This document shows positions 25,471 through 34,320 of a stretch of 59,803 nucleotides of DNA, piece after piece (within the stretch, counting starts at the first letter, position 1; every line of letters starts with the position of its first letter). Under the pieces are notes generated by a model. That model had not been told where the DNA came from. It saw only the letters and a program-made list of their open reading frames with translations, and did no database searches. The translations under genes and the position numbers were made by a program. This DNA comes from Flavobacteriaceae bacterium (GTDB taxonomy: Bacteria > Bacteroidota > Bacteroidia > Flavobacteriales > Flavobacteriaceae): positions 1 through 59,803 of the forward strand of contig JANQKN010000048.1 in assembly GCA_028281065.1 (NCBI GenBank), written 5' to 3'.

Positions 25471-26220
25471 ATGACTAACGGATTGTATGATGCCATTCAA
25501 AGAGCCAGCTTAGAGAAAAAGAAACTCCTGGCAATTCTCATAGACCCCGAAAAATTTGACCTAAATGAAGCGGCTTCCTTTCTACGAACATTGCCTGTAG
25601 AAACCACCCACATTTTTGTGGGGGGAAGTACCGTCCCCGAAGGAAGAACGGAACAGGTGGTTCAAGCCTTGAAAAATTATACTGCCAAGCCCATCTTTAT
25701 CTTCCCGGGTGATCACAATCAAATCACGGAAAGTGCCGATGCCTTGTTGTTTCTAAGCCTATTGTCGGGGCGAAACCCTGACTATTTGGTGGGGCAACAC
25801 ATAAAAGCGGTATCTAAATTAAGGGAGATCGATTTAGAAGTAATTCCCACGGGCTATCTCCTATTGGATGGTGGTAATCTATCGGCTGTGGCCCGCGTTA
25901 CGGGTACAGAAGCAATGCCCCAAGAGCATGTGCAACATATAGTGGACACCGCAAAAGCGGGAGAATTGATGGGTGCTCAACTAGTATATCTCGAAGCAGG
26001 CAGCGGAGCCCATACCCCAGTATCTCAAACCATTATAAAAGCAGTAAAACAAGAACTGAACATCCCTCTTATTGTGGGCGGTGGGATTAGGACCCAAATT
26101 CAAAAAGAAAAAGCATACCAAGCAGGGGCCGATATGGTTGTCATGGGCACTGCATTCGAAAAACAACCAACTAACTATGGAAATATCGGTAGAACTTACC
26201 TTAACCCCTTTACAAGATGA
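25471..26220 (+). CDS. Geranylgeranylglyceryl phosphate synthase family protein
   Basis: A 249-residue (beta/alpha)8 prenyltransferase that attaches a polyprenyl chain to glycerol-1-phosphate. Landmarks are AILIDPEKFD near the N-terminus (Mg and phosphate site), FVGGSTVPEG, FPGDHNQI, YLEAGSGAHTPV and LIVGGGIRT, followed by GADMVVMGTAFE. Such bacterial GGGPS enzymes are typical of Bacteroidota; the lipid product in these hosts is not well established. It overlaps the next gene by 44 bases. Confidence 0.9.
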   Translation: MTNGLYDAIQRASLEKKKLLAILIDPEKFDLNEAASFLRTLPVETTHIFVGGSTVPEGRTEQVVQALKNYTAKPIFIFPGDHNQITESADALLFLSLLSGRNPDYLVGQHIKAVSKLREIDLEVIPTGYLLLDGGNLSAVARVTGTEAMPQEHVQHIVDTAKAGELMGAQLVYLEAGSGAHTPVSQTIIKAVKQELNIPLIVGGGIRTQIQKEKAYQAGADMVVMGTAFEKQPTNYGNIGRTYLNPFTR

Positions 26221-26437
26221 TTTTGAACCTCCAATCATCAATTTTATCAAAAGCCTTCGTACTTCGGGACTTACTGTGTTGGAAAACCCATTAAGCACTC
26301 AAGTATTTGGCGATTACGATACAGTAATGCAAGTGCTTCAAAAGGAAATGAAAACTGCCCTGGAAGCTATGGAAAGGGGATTGTTGTATATGAAAATTGT
26401 AAAATCCAACCGAAGCGATTATGAGCCCCATTTTTGA
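26177..26437 (+). CDS. Thiamine-binding domain protein (MTH1187/YkoF-like)
   Basis: An 86-residue protein of the small ferredoxin-like family that includes the thiamine-binding YkoF domains. It starts MEISVELTLTPLQDDFEPPI and has TVLENPLSTQVFGDY and the end IVKSNRSDYEPHF. It begins inside the GGGPS gene and overlaps pnuC by 17 bases, so the three genes are translationally coupled. Its place next to a PnuC-type transporter suggests a part in thiamine handling; this is inferred. Confidence 0.78.
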   Translation: MEISVELTLTPLQDDFEPPIINFIKSLRTSGLTVLENPLSTQVFGDYDTVMQVLQKEMKTALEAMERGLLYMKIVKSNRSDYEPHF

Positions 26438-27053
26438 TTTTTTTTTATCACCGTATTATGAGCGAGCTACACATCTCATAGTTCTCGAATTTATTGCTTT
26501 TGTTTTTGGAATATTGAGTGTTATATACGCTAAAAAACGAAGTATTTTGGTGTATCCAACAGGTTTGGTTGCTACAACAATAACCGTTTATATTTTGTTT
26601 GGGGATGAGCTTATGGGAGATATGATGATGAATTTCTATTATTCGGTTATGAGCATTTATGGATGGTGGAACTGGGCTCGGAAAAAGGATGATGATTTGG
26701 TGGTTAAAGTTTCCCGAACAACTCGAAAGGAAAAAATTATTGGTTTTATATTGTTCCTTGTTACTATGGTGGTTACCTATGGTGTTTATCGAGGCTATGG
26801 AACCGAAATCAACTCTTCCAATTATATAGATATTTTTACCTCAGGGATTTTCTTTACGGCAATGTGGTATATGGCCAACAAAAAGCTGGAGAATTGGACC
26901 CTATGGATATTTGCCGATATAATTACGGTACCTCTTTATGCATATAGAGGTTGGGGGATGCTGTCCTTACAATATTTAATTTTTACTATACTTGCTATAC
27001 AAGGGTACCTAGCATGGAAAAAACACTTAAACAACAACCCAGTGACTGCCTAA
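26421..27053 (+). CDS. PnuC-family vitamin transporter (possibly PnuT)
   Basis: A 210-residue membrane protein with seven or eight hydrophobic segments and the PnuC pattern (GILSVIYAKKRS, FYYSVMSIYGWWNW, with later YRGWGMLSLQY). PnuC proteins move nicotinamide riboside; PnuT members move thiamine. The neighbouring thiamine-binding gene favours thiamine, while the following NadR-like kinase would suit nicotinamide riboside. The sequence does not decide between them. Confidence 0.85.
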   Translation: MSPIFDFFLSPYYERATHLIVLEFIAFVFGILSVIYAKKRSILVYPTGLVATTITVYILFGDELMGDMMMNFYYSVMSIYGWWNWARKKDDDLVVKVSRTTRKEKIIGFILFLVTMVVTYGVYRGYGTEINSSNYIDIFTSGIFFTAMWYMANKKLENWTLWIFADIITVPLYAYRGWGMLSLQYLIFTILAIQGYLAWKKHLNNNPVTA

Positions 27054-27574
27054 AAGTAGTATTCTTTGGTCCAGAATCCACAGGGAAGACCACCTTGGCA
27101 AAAACCCTGGCCGAAAAATACAATACCCAATGGGTGCCTGAGTACATGCGGGACTACCTACAAGAAAAATGGGATGTGTATGGTGAACGCATTTCCCAAG
27201 ATGATCTGCTTCCCATTGCACAAGGACAAATACAAAATGAGAACGAAAAAGCAGCCCTCGCAAATTCGTACCTTTTTTGCGATACGAATTTGCGGGAGCT
27301 AAAAGTATATTGCGAATATTATTACGATGGTTATTGCCCAGAACCCATCCTAAAAGCATGCGAAAACGAGAAATACGACCACTACTTTCTAACACAGATC
27401 GATGTTCCGTGGGAAAAGGATGACCTTAGGGATAGACCCGCGGATAGGTCTACACTATTTTGTACTTTTGAGTCGGAACTAATAACAAACCATCTTCCCT
27501 ATACCCTTTTAGAAGGGTCTTTGGAAGAACGAATACACAAAGCAATCCAAGTCTTACAAACGCTTAAAAAATAG
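27014..27574 (+). CDS. NadR-like AAA ATPase/kinase
   Basis: A 186-residue P-loop protein with Walker A FFGPESTGKTTLA (about residues 18-30) and the NadR-type segments VPEYMRDYLQEKW and FCDTNLREL, ending in a base-binding region with DRPADRSTLF. It matches the nicotinamide-riboside-kinase domain of NadR; the adenylyltransferase domain is absent. It may phosphorylate and trap the imported vitamin. The ATG at 27014, 40 bases inside pnuC, is preferred over the longer open frame because the P-loop domain begins there. Confidence 0.82.
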   Translation: MEKTLKQQPSDCLKVVFFGPESTGKTTLAKTLAEKYNTQWVPEYMRDYLQEKWDVYGERISQDDLLPIAQGQIQNENEKAALANSYLFCDTNLRELKVYCEYYYDGYCPEPILKACENEKYDHYFLTQIDVPWEKDDLRDRPADRSTLFCTFESELITNHLPYTLLEGSLEERIHKAIQVLQTLKK

Positions 27575-27581
27575 CTTTTAT

Positions 27582-29108
27582 ATGCTGACCGAAAAGGATA
27601 TTGAGCAAATAGAAAGTCACGGGCTTACCTTACACAAAGTCTACAAACAATTAGAGACTTTTAATAGAGGAATCCCTTTTGCAAATATTATCACCACGGC
27701 CTCTGTGGGCAATGGAATCCGCCAATTGGACGAGAAGGCCAAAAAACAATTGGAAACCTATTATGATGATAAAAAAGACCAACTAGACATCGTAAAATTT
27801 GTCCCAGCTTCTGGGGCAGCAACACGCATGTTTAAATTCCTGCATGAGTTTCTGGAAAATTTCGATCCAGACAAAGAACTGTTCCGAAACTACCATAAAA
27901 AAAATCCGAACAAGGATTTAGAAACTTTTTTTTCATCCTTAGGGGAATTCGCTTTTGTAAACGAAGTGCGTAAGAAAATACGTGAAATGCACCCTGATTA
28001 TAAAAAATCATCCAAAGGGAAAAGACATTTCTATTTTGTGAATGCCATGCTGAGTCAAGAAGGTTTGAATTTTGGTAATAAACCCAAAGGGTTGATCCCT
28101 TTCCATAGATACAAGAAATATGCAACCACAGCTTTTGAGGAGCAACTCATGGAAGCAGCAAACTATGCTTCGGTAAAAGACGATGTGTACTTGCATTTTA
28201 CATTTTCAGAAAAACATGTGGAAGCTTTCAAAGAAGAATTTGAAGCCGTTAGAAACCGGGTAAGCAGAAAGACCAAAAAAACATATCATATTTCCTATTC
28301 CTTTCAAAACAGCAATACAGACACTGTTGCTGTTACCCTGGATAACAAACCCTATCGTGACAAGAAAGATCAATTGGTGTTCCGCCCGTCAGGGCACGGA
28401 GCCCTCTTGCAAAACCTAAATGAAGTAAACGCCGATGTGGTTTTTGTAAAAAATATAGACAACGTAGCTGCCCAAGAATACAATCCCGAAATAGGCGGAT
28501 ATAAAAAAATACTAGCTGGAAAATTGTTGCAGTTGCAGTCCAAGATTTTCGGATACCTTAAAAAACTACAGGGAGACGTTACCTTAGAGGAGGTAAAAGA
28601 AATTCAGTCCTTTGTTTGGAACGAACTGGATATAAAAGACATTCCTCATGGGATCTCAGCCATGATAGAATTCCTCAACCGACCACTTAGAGTTTGTGGT
28701 GTGGTACGCAATACCGGAGCTCCCGGGGGAGGTCCGTTTTGGGTAAAAAATGGGGAGGGGCAAGTTTCTCTTCAAATCGTGGAAAAATCCCAAATCGATA
28801 TGGACAACGAACGGCAAAGGGGTATTGTAAGCGAAGCCACCCATTTTAACCCAGTGGATATTGTGTGCGGACTTCGAAACTACAAAGGGGAAAAGTTCGA
28901 TCTAGCAGAGTTTTCCGATCCCAATACAGGGTTCATTACCGAAAAATCCGAAAACGGAAATCCTATAAGAGCTTTGGAACTCCCAGGACTTTGGAATGGT
29001 GGTATGGCCCATTGGAACACCGTTTTTATAGAAGTCCCCCTCATTACGTTTAATCCCGTTAAGACCGTAAACGATCTTCTAAGGAAAGAACATCGTCCCA
29101 ATGCCTGA
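27582..29108 (+). CDS. DUF4301 family protein
   Basis: A 508-residue cytoplasmic protein of a Bacteroidota family with unknown function. Landmarks are FVPASGAATRMFKFL near residue 73, FRPSGHGALLQNLN near 270 and RVCGVVRNTGAPGGGPFWV near 370. The first and third motifs recall nucleotidyltransferase/sugar-phosphate-binding loops, so an NTP-transferase-like activity is possible but unproven. It overlaps arfB by one base (TGATG). Confidence 0.85.
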   Translation: MLTEKDIEQIESHGLTLHKVYKQLETFNRGIPFANIITTASVGNGIRQLDEKAKKQLETYYDDKKDQLDIVKFVPASGAATRMFKFLHEFLENFDPDKELFRNYHKKNPNKDLETFFSSLGEFAFVNEVRKKIREMHPDYKKSSKGKRHFYFVNAMLSQEGLNFGNKPKGLIPFHRYKKYATTAFEEQLMEAANYASVKDDVYLHFTFSEKHVEAFKEEFEAVRNRVSRKTKKTYHISYSFQNSNTDTVAVTLDNKPYRDKKDQLVFRPSGHGALLQNLNEVNADVVFVKNIDNVAAQEYNPEIGGYKKILAGKLLQLQSKIFGYLKKLQGDVTLEEVKEIQSFVWNELDIKDIPHGISAMIEFLNRPLRVCGVVRNTGAPGGGPFWVKNGEGQVSLQIVEKSQIDMDNERQRGIVSEATHFNPVDIVCGLRNYKGEKFDLAEFSDPNTGFITEKSENGNPIRALELPGLWNGGMAHWNTVFIEVPLITFNPVKTVNDLLRKEHRPNA

Positions 29109-29512
29109 TGCAAGTAGAAGCCCTTTTAAAAGAACTTAATTTTAGAACGGCTAGAAGCAGTGGTCCAGGAGGTCAGCATGTAAACAAGGTGGCAACAAAA
29201 GTAGAGGTGCTATTCAATGTTTTTGAATCGGAGGCCCTCACCGAAAAGGAAAAAGAACTATTAAAAGAGCGTCTGTCTCATCGAATTTCCGAAAAAGGAC
29301 TATTGATCGTAAAGGACGAATCCACACGAAGCCAGCATAAGAACAAGACACTAGCCATCGATAAATTGATCGCACTCTTTAGGGAAAACCTAAAAGTGAA
29401 AACCCCACGAAAAAAAACAAAGGTCCCAAAAAACGTTATCGAAAAACGATTAAAGGCTAAAAAAGACAAGGCCCTCAAAAAACAAAACCGCAAGCCTCCC
29501 AAGTTGGACTAG
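29108..29512 (+). CDS. arfB: Ribosome-rescue peptidyl-tRNA hydrolase ArfB
   Basis: A 134-residue class-I-release-factor-like protein that frees nascent chains from stalled ribosomes. The catalytic GGQ is in SSGPGGQHVNKVATKV (about residues 18-32). The C-terminal 40 residues are Lys/Arg-rich and would enter the mRNA channel. There is no codon-recognition domain, which separates it from RF1/RF2. Last gene of the operon. Confidence 0.92.
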   Translation: MQVEALLKELNFRTARSSGPGGQHVNKVATKVEVLFNVFESEALTEKEKELLKERLSHRISEKGLLIVKDESTRSQHKNKTLAIDKLIALFRENLKVKTPRKKTKVPKNVIEKRLKAKKDKALKKQNRKPPKLD

Positions 29513-29524
29513 CTTTTACATAAA

Positions 29525-29570
29525 GTGTGTAATTTTTACACACCCTGTGTAGGGTGTTACACACATTTTT
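29525..29570 (+). terminator. Nested inverted repeats with alternative pairings after arfB
   Basis: GTGTGTAA (29525-29532) can pair with either of two TTACACAC copies (29536-29543 and 29557-29564). ACACCC/GGGTGT (29540-29545/29552-29557) forms a third stem, and T-rich sequence follows. It probably ends the operon, but the mutually exclusive stems look like an attenuator. Confidence 0.55.
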
Positions 29571-29726
29571 ACAATTCCGAGTTTTAGTGAAAACAACATA
29601 ACCCCCTAATTTTCAGAATTTTGAAGGTAAAATTGAAATTTTGGAAGTTTTGGTATCAATTTTTCTATATACAAAGCGAATTGAAATAATGAAATTGATT
29701 ATCCCCACAAAAAATTTAAATCTATT

Positions 29727-30035
29727 ATGAAAAAGTTAATGATCGCTGTAGCGATTTTAGTAGGAACACTAACCTCTATCAATGCGCAGTCATCTTTTAA
29801 GGAAACTCCATCAAAAGCGCAAGTTGCCTCCTCTCAAGATGATTATAAAGAAGTAAAAGTGTCTGAATTGCCCCAAGCCGTTAAGGATGCTATCGCAAAA
29901 GACCTTGAAGGTGTGGTGGTGTCCAAGGCTTACGCTAACGAAAAAGGTGAATTCAAACTAATTGTTACCACTACCGATAAGTTAAGTAAAACATTGTATG
30001 CCAACAGTAAAGGTGAGTGGATCAAAAAGCAGTAA
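29727..30035 (+). CDS. Small secreted protein, PepSY-like
   Basis: A 102-residue protein with a signal peptide ending NAQ (about residue 21). The mature part has the pattern of small PepSY-like domains common in Bacteroidota: VKVSELPQAVKDAIAKDLEG, then VVVSKAYANEKGEFKLIV. Function unknown. It has its own long upstream region and a terminator, so it is monocistronic. Confidence 0.7.
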   Translation: MKKLMIAVAILVGTLTSINAQSSFKETPSKAQVASSQDDYKEVKVSELPQAVKDAIAKDLEGVVVSKAYANEKGEFKLIVTTTDKLSKTLYANSKGEWIKKQ

Positions 30036-30068
30036 GCTGCAGGTATTTTTAGATTCAATACTTCGCAT

Positions 30069-30096
30069 GGGTGCCTCTAGGGGCACCCTTTTTTTA
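30069..30096 (+). terminator. Terminator of the small secreted protein gene
   Basis: GGGTGCC (30069-30075), loop, GGCACCC (30082-30088) and a run of eight T. A strong intrinsic terminator. Confidence 0.9.
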
Positions 30097-30155
30097 TGAT
30101 AAATTTTACGTTACCCTAAGGTTTAGTTCTTATTTTTAGCAGATATAACAAACCT

Positions 30156-31505
30156 ATGGCCGATAAAATCTTGATCCTCGAAGATGATATCGCTTTTCTT
30201 ACTATGCTTTCCACCTTCCTCCAACGAAAGGAATTTCAAGTAGAGGGAGTATCCTCTATGGAAGCAGCCAAAGAAAAGCTTACACAACAATCGTTTTCAT
30301 TGCTTATTACAGACCTTAAACTACCCGATGGCTCGGGATTGGATATCTTGGAGTTTGCGAAACAAACATCCCCAAAGACCCAAGTAATCCTAATGACGGG
30401 CTATGCAGAAGTATCCACCGCAGTAGAAGCTATTAAAAAAGGCGCCCTCGATTACATTTCCAAGCCCTTCCGTCCAGAAGAATTGCTTATGGTGATGAAG
30501 CAAGCCAAGGAGTGTACGAAAGAACGGGTGCCGGATAACAAACCAAAAAAGACCTTGCCTAAAAATGGAGGTTTACCAAAGACAAAGTTTGTTTCTGGCA
30601 TTAGTGAAGCCTCCAAGCGATTCCATCAATATCTTAAGCTGGTAGGACCTACCAATATGGGAGTGCTCATACAAGGGGAGAGCGGTACGGGAAAAGAAGT
30701 AGCTGCCCAAGCCATCCATGAATACAGCGATAGAATGGATAAAAATTTTGTAGCGGTAGATTGTGGTGCCATCCCCAAAGAAATTGCTGCCAGTGAGTTT
30801 TTTGGTCATATTAAAGGGAGTTTTACAGGAGCAGTAAACGATAAAAAAGGCCATTTTGAAGCAGCGCACCAAGGAACCCTCTTTTTGGATGAAGTAGGAA
30901 ACCTTTCTTACGAAAATCAAGTGCAGTTGCTGCGTGCGTTACAAGAGCGAAAGATAAAACCCGTGGGAAGCAATACCGAAATCGAGGTGGATGTACGTAT
31001 CATTTCTGCTACCAACGAAGATTTGCTGGACGCCGTTGCCAAAGGCAATTTTAGGGAAGATCTATACCACCGTCTTAACGAATTTTCTATACAAATACCT
31101 TCGCTCAATGATAGGAAGGAAGACCTATTCCTATACACAGAGTATTTTTTGAATGCTGCCAACGAATCCCTTCAGAAAAATGTCTTGGGGTTATCACCCC
31201 AAGTGGAGCTGGCATTCAAAAACTACAATTGGCCAGGGAACCTTAGGGAATTGAAAAATGTATTGAAAAGAGCTGTATTGTTAAGCCCAGGAACACATAT
31301 TGAGTTGGAAGCCATCCCAAAGGAAGTGGTTTTGGGATCCGAACCCAAACCCGTTAAAAATTTCTCCAAGGATTTTAATGAAAAACAGCTTATTATGAAT
31401 GCCCTTGAAGAAGCTGGGCATAACAAATCCAAAGCTGCAAGGCTCCTTAATATTACCCGTAAAACACTCTATAACAAAATGGAGCTCTACGACCTTAAGC
31501 AATAG
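30156..31505 (+). CDS. Sigma-54-dependent response regulator (NtrC family)
   Basis: A 449-residue transcription activator. The receiver domain (about 1-120) has the phospho-acceptor Asp in LLITDLKLPDGSG. The AAA+ domain (about 145-375) has Walker A GESGTGKE and the sigma-54 contact loop as GSFTGA instead of GAFTGA. The C-terminal Fis-type HTH is NKSKAARLLNITRKTLYNKM. It overlaps by 11 bases the 3' end of a convergent hybrid histidine kinase, the likely partner. Confidence 0.93.
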   Translation: MADKILILEDDIAFLTMLSTFLQRKEFQVEGVSSMEAAKEKLTQQSFSLLITDLKLPDGSGLDILEFAKQTSPKTQVILMTGYAEVSTAVEAIKKGALDYISKPFRPEELLMVMKQAKECTKERVPDNKPKKTLPKNGGLPKTKFVSGISEASKRFHQYLKLVGPTNMGVLIQGESGTGKEVAAQAIHEYSDRMDKNFVAVDCGAIPKEIAASEFFGHIKGSFTGAVNDKKGHFEAAHQGTLFLDEVGNLSYENQVQLLRALQERKIKPVGSNTEIEVDVRIISATNEDLLDAVAKGNFREDLYHRLNEFSIQIPSLNDRKEDLFLYTEYFLNAANESLQKNVLGLSPQVELAFKNYNWPGNLRELKNVLKRAVLLSPGTHIELEAIPKEVVLGSEPKPVKNFSKDFNEKQLIMNALEEAGHNKSKAARLLNITRKTLYNKMELYDLKQ

Positions 31506-33945
31506 CCGACTCTCTGTTTTTAAGGGCTTCGATTAAGCTTTGAACTTCGTTCCTAAGATTGGCAAAAAGCTGTTCCATTTCGGATTGGGAAGTCTCCCCT
31601 TTGGCACATTGCTCCATGGTTTCCAGTATGGGGTTTATTTTTTTGGCATTCAGTTGCCGGCACATGGTAAGCATCCTATGAGCCGTATTGGCTAATAAAG
31701 GGCAATTAAAAGTAGCAATGGCCTTTTCTATTTGGGCCATGTCCTTTTCCGTTTGCTCATAAAATATCCCAAGGACTTCGTTAAGGCTTGTTTCGTTATT
31801 TAGAAAAGACTCCAAAAAAGAAAGATCGAACAGTTCGTGCGATGCATTTTTAAAAACCTGCAATTCGGGAAGATGGGTCTCAATACGATTTAGGAATAAA
31901 GGGCTTAGGGCGGCAATCAATTGATTTTTGCTGAAAGGTTTTTGAAGCATCTCAATAAAACCATGTGCTAGATATTCTTTACGGGCATATTTCTTCCCCC
32001 CTGTCATGGCTATGATCGGTTGGTTTTTATAGGAAGCCAAGGCCCCATGCTGTAGCTGTTTTACTACCTCAAAACCATTGGTGGTAGGCATTTCTATGTC
32101 CGTAAGGACAAAATCGAAATCCAGATCAGGATTTTTGAGTAAATCATCGAAAGAAGTATAGCCGTGGGCTTCAATATTTATTTGGTTGAAAAGTTCTTTC
32201 AGTAATTGAATCATGGAAGGATCATCATCTAAAATAACAGCCCTGAGGTTTCCTTCAATTTCAGGAACCACAAATGGTTGTTTTTCAATGTTTGTGGTTT
32301 GCAATGGAATCCTTAAAAAGAACGTACTTCCTTCTCCTAGCTTGCTTTTTACCTTTAAGGTTCCGCCGAGCAATTCAGCAATTTTTTTAGAAATAGCCAA
32401 TCCCAGACCGCTTCCCCCAAACTTTTGGAAGGTATCGTTCTCCGCTTGGGTAAACTCCTTAAAAATGAGTTGCTGTTTTTCTTTGGAAATTCCAATACCT
32501 GAGTCGGTCACGGCAATTTCCACCTTATAGGAGTTTTCTACTACTTTAAGGACGTTGGCAGTGATTTGTATTTTTCCTTTTTCGGTGAACTTATAGGCAT
32601 TGCTCACCAAATTGTGTATGATCTGTTGTATGCGGAGCGGATCGCTTTCAAATACCTTTCCTTTCAATACTTCATCAATATACAAGGTAAGGGAAATAGG
32701 CTTTTCTATATGTAAGTCTTTGGATGCCTTGGCAATTTGATGCAGGAGGTTTTCCAAGGAGAAAGAAATGCTGTCTATGGGGAGCTTTCCAGCTTCCAGT
32801 TTGGAAAAATCCAATAGGTCATCCACCATTTTGCTTATAAAATGCGCACTGGAAGCAATCTGTCGGGTGTAGTTTTCCTGCTTTTCGGAGAGTGGGGTGT
32901 GGGAAAACAATTCGGAATACCCCACAATGGTATTTAAAGGGGTCTTTAGGTCGTGGCTCACCGTGGCCATTAATTGATCCCTTGTTTTAAGGACTTCTTC
33001 CGAGTATTGCTTTTCCTGTTGTAATTTTCGCTTTAACCGTTCTGCCTTAAAAAAATCGGTAATGATGAGGTAGGAGAACAGTCCTACGATGCAAAGCCCT
33101 AAAATACTGGCGACACGCAATACATTTTTGGTTTTTGCTTCGGAAGCATTTCTTTTCTGGGTTTCCAAGAATCGGTTTTGGCTTACTTCCGCATCAAAAT
33201 CGGTAATCATAGTGCGCAAACGTTGCGAAATGTCCAATTCGGTTTGCAGCAGTTCGTTTTCCTTTTCCTTAAGTGCCTTCCGGGTCAGTGAATTTTCCCT
33301 TTTGGCTTCCAATACGATATACCGGGATATCTTTACCAAACTGTCTATGGTAATACTGTTTACCTGGGCCGTATCGATCCCCACATTGGTTTCGGTAAAA
33401 TAATCGGCCCATTTGGCCCAGGCTTTTCGTTCCGCATAGGTAAGCTTGGACGGTTTTTTAATAATATCCTCTATGTTTAAACGGCCCGTCGTGCGGTCGA
33501 ACTTTTTGAATTCCCGCAGGATGTCATCCAAAGAAGTGTTTTGTTCGCTGGTAAGCTTTAAAACACGCAATTGCTCTATATTTTGAATTTTACGCTGAAG
33601 TAATCCCTTAACACTATCCAATTGTACTTTTTGAGCAGTGTCCGTAATGATGGATTTTAAGGTGTCGATCTTTCGATACAGCGAATTGCTCTTTTCCAAA
33701 TACTGATCGAAATCCTCTTGTTTTTGGGTAAGCAAGGCGATACGGGAAAAACTATCTGTTTCGTACACTTCGTTAATGAGTGTGCCGGTTTCTATAATTT
33801 TTTCCGTTTGTGGCTCGTTTCGGGAAGCTGCAATATAGGTTTGGTACTCTGCGTATAGAAAATAGCTAACTATCACTGCCAAGGCACCGAGCACAAGGTA
33901 GCTTACGATGATTTTTAGGGGGAATTGGTTTTTAGGTTTGTTCAC
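31495..33945 (-). CDS. Hybrid sensor histidine kinase with receiver and HPt domains
   Basis: An 816-residue membrane kinase. Two membrane segments (about 10-28 and 277-298) flank an extracytoplasmic sensor region of about 245 residues rich in coiled coil. Then come HisKA (TVSHDLKTPLNTIVGY, His near 341), HATPase (DSGIGISKEKQ, FGGSGLGLAISKKIA), a receiver domain (LDDDPSMIQLL; phospho-Asp in LTDIEMPTTNG) and a C-terminal HPt helix bundle (TAHRMLTMCRQL). This gives a complete internal phosphorelay. The signal is unknown; the sensor region resembles flavobacterial CHASE3-like coils. Confidence 0.92.
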   Translation of the reverse strand: MNKPKNQFPLKIIVSYLVLGALAVIVSYFLYAEYQTYIAASRNEPQTEKIIETGTLINEVYETDSFSRIALLTQKQEDFDQYLEKSNSLYRKIDTLKSIITDTAQKVQLDSVKGLLQRKIQNIEQLRVLKLTSEQNTSLDDILREFKKFDRTTGRLNIEDIIKKPSKLTYAERKAWAKWADYFTETNVGIDTAQVNSITIDSLVKISRYIVLEAKRENSLTRKALKEKENELLQTELDISQRLRTMITDFDAEVSQNRFLETQKRNASEAKTKNVLRVASILGLCIVGLFSYLIITDFFKAERLKRKLQQEKQYSEEVLKTRDQLMATVSHDLKTPLNTIVGYSELFSHTPLSEKQENYTRQIASSAHFISKMVDDLLDFSKLEAGKLPIDSISFSLENLLHQIAKASKDLHIEKPISLTLYIDEVLKGKVFESDPLRIQQIIHNLVSNAYKFTEKGKIQITANVLKVVENSYKVEIAVTDSGIGISKEKQQLIFKEFTQAENDTFQKFGGSGLGLAISKKIAELLGGTLKVKSKLGEGSTFFLRIPLQTTNIEKQPFVVPEIEGNLRAVILDDDPSMIQLLKELFNQINIEAHGYTSFDDLLKNPDLDFDFVLTDIEMPTTNGFEVVKQLQHGALASYKNQPIIAMTGGKKYARKEYLAHGFIEMLQKPFSKNQLIAALSPLFLNRIETHLPELQVFKNASHELFDLSFLESFLNNETSLNEVLGIFYEQTEKDMAQIEKAIATFNCPLLANTAHRMLTMCRQLNAKKINPILETMEQCAKGETSQSEMEQLFANLRNEVQSLIEALKNRESAIA

Positions 33946-34037
33946 TAATTAAATATACAGATAATCAAGGGGTTATGCAATCCTGCAAATGGTAAAAAAC
34001 CGTTAAGGTTTTGCTTTTTCAAACCAAAACACTTTTG

Positions 34038-34045
34038 TACTTTTG
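34038..34045 (+). promoter_or_regulatory. -7 promoter element for the riboswitch transcript
   Basis: TACTTTTG, an exact TAnnTTTG, placed so that transcription would begin at about 34051, the first base of the TPP aptamer. Confidence 0.6.
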
Positions 34046-34051
34046 CCGCAC

Positions 34052-34190
34052 ATCTCAAAGGGGTGCTGTTTTCGAAAAAAGCCCTCTAATACTAACAGCA
34101 AAGACCGGTATTTGTTGTTTGGTTTGGAGGATTCGAAACGGCTGAGATTATACCCATGGAACCTGGGCGGGTAATGCCGCTAAGGGAGGC
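34052..34190 (+). ncRNA. TPP riboswitch (THI element)
   Basis: The conserved TPP-aptamer strings occur in order: AAAGGGGTGC (34057-34066), GCTGAGATTATACCC (34141-34155), GAACCTG (34159-34165), GGGTAATGCCG (34169-34179) and AAGGGAGG. Between the first two lies an unusually long extra arm (about 75 nt). In it TTTCGAA/TTCGAAA and CCTC/GAGG stems enclose an AACAGCAAA/TTTGTTGTT helix, which is an enlarged P3. TPP binding would switch off the downstream TonB-dependent receptor. Confidence 0.92.
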
Positions 34191-34234
34191 CGAGCAAAAC
34201 AATTGCCCATTGGGTGGTTTGGGCGAGGCGATTG

Positions 34235-34264
34235 CTGGAAAGCAGACGCTAACCAGTATTTTTT
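34235..34264 (+). terminator. Candidate riboswitch terminator
   Basis: CTGG-AA-AGC-AGAC-GCT-AA-CCAG followed by T and ATTTTTT, about 45 nt after the aptamer and 57 nt before the receptor gene. A possible expression platform. Confidence 0.5.
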
Positions 34265-34320
34265 CAATTTTTAACAACTAAGAATAATAACCCCTTTTAT
34301 TCGTAAAACAACTATTACGA

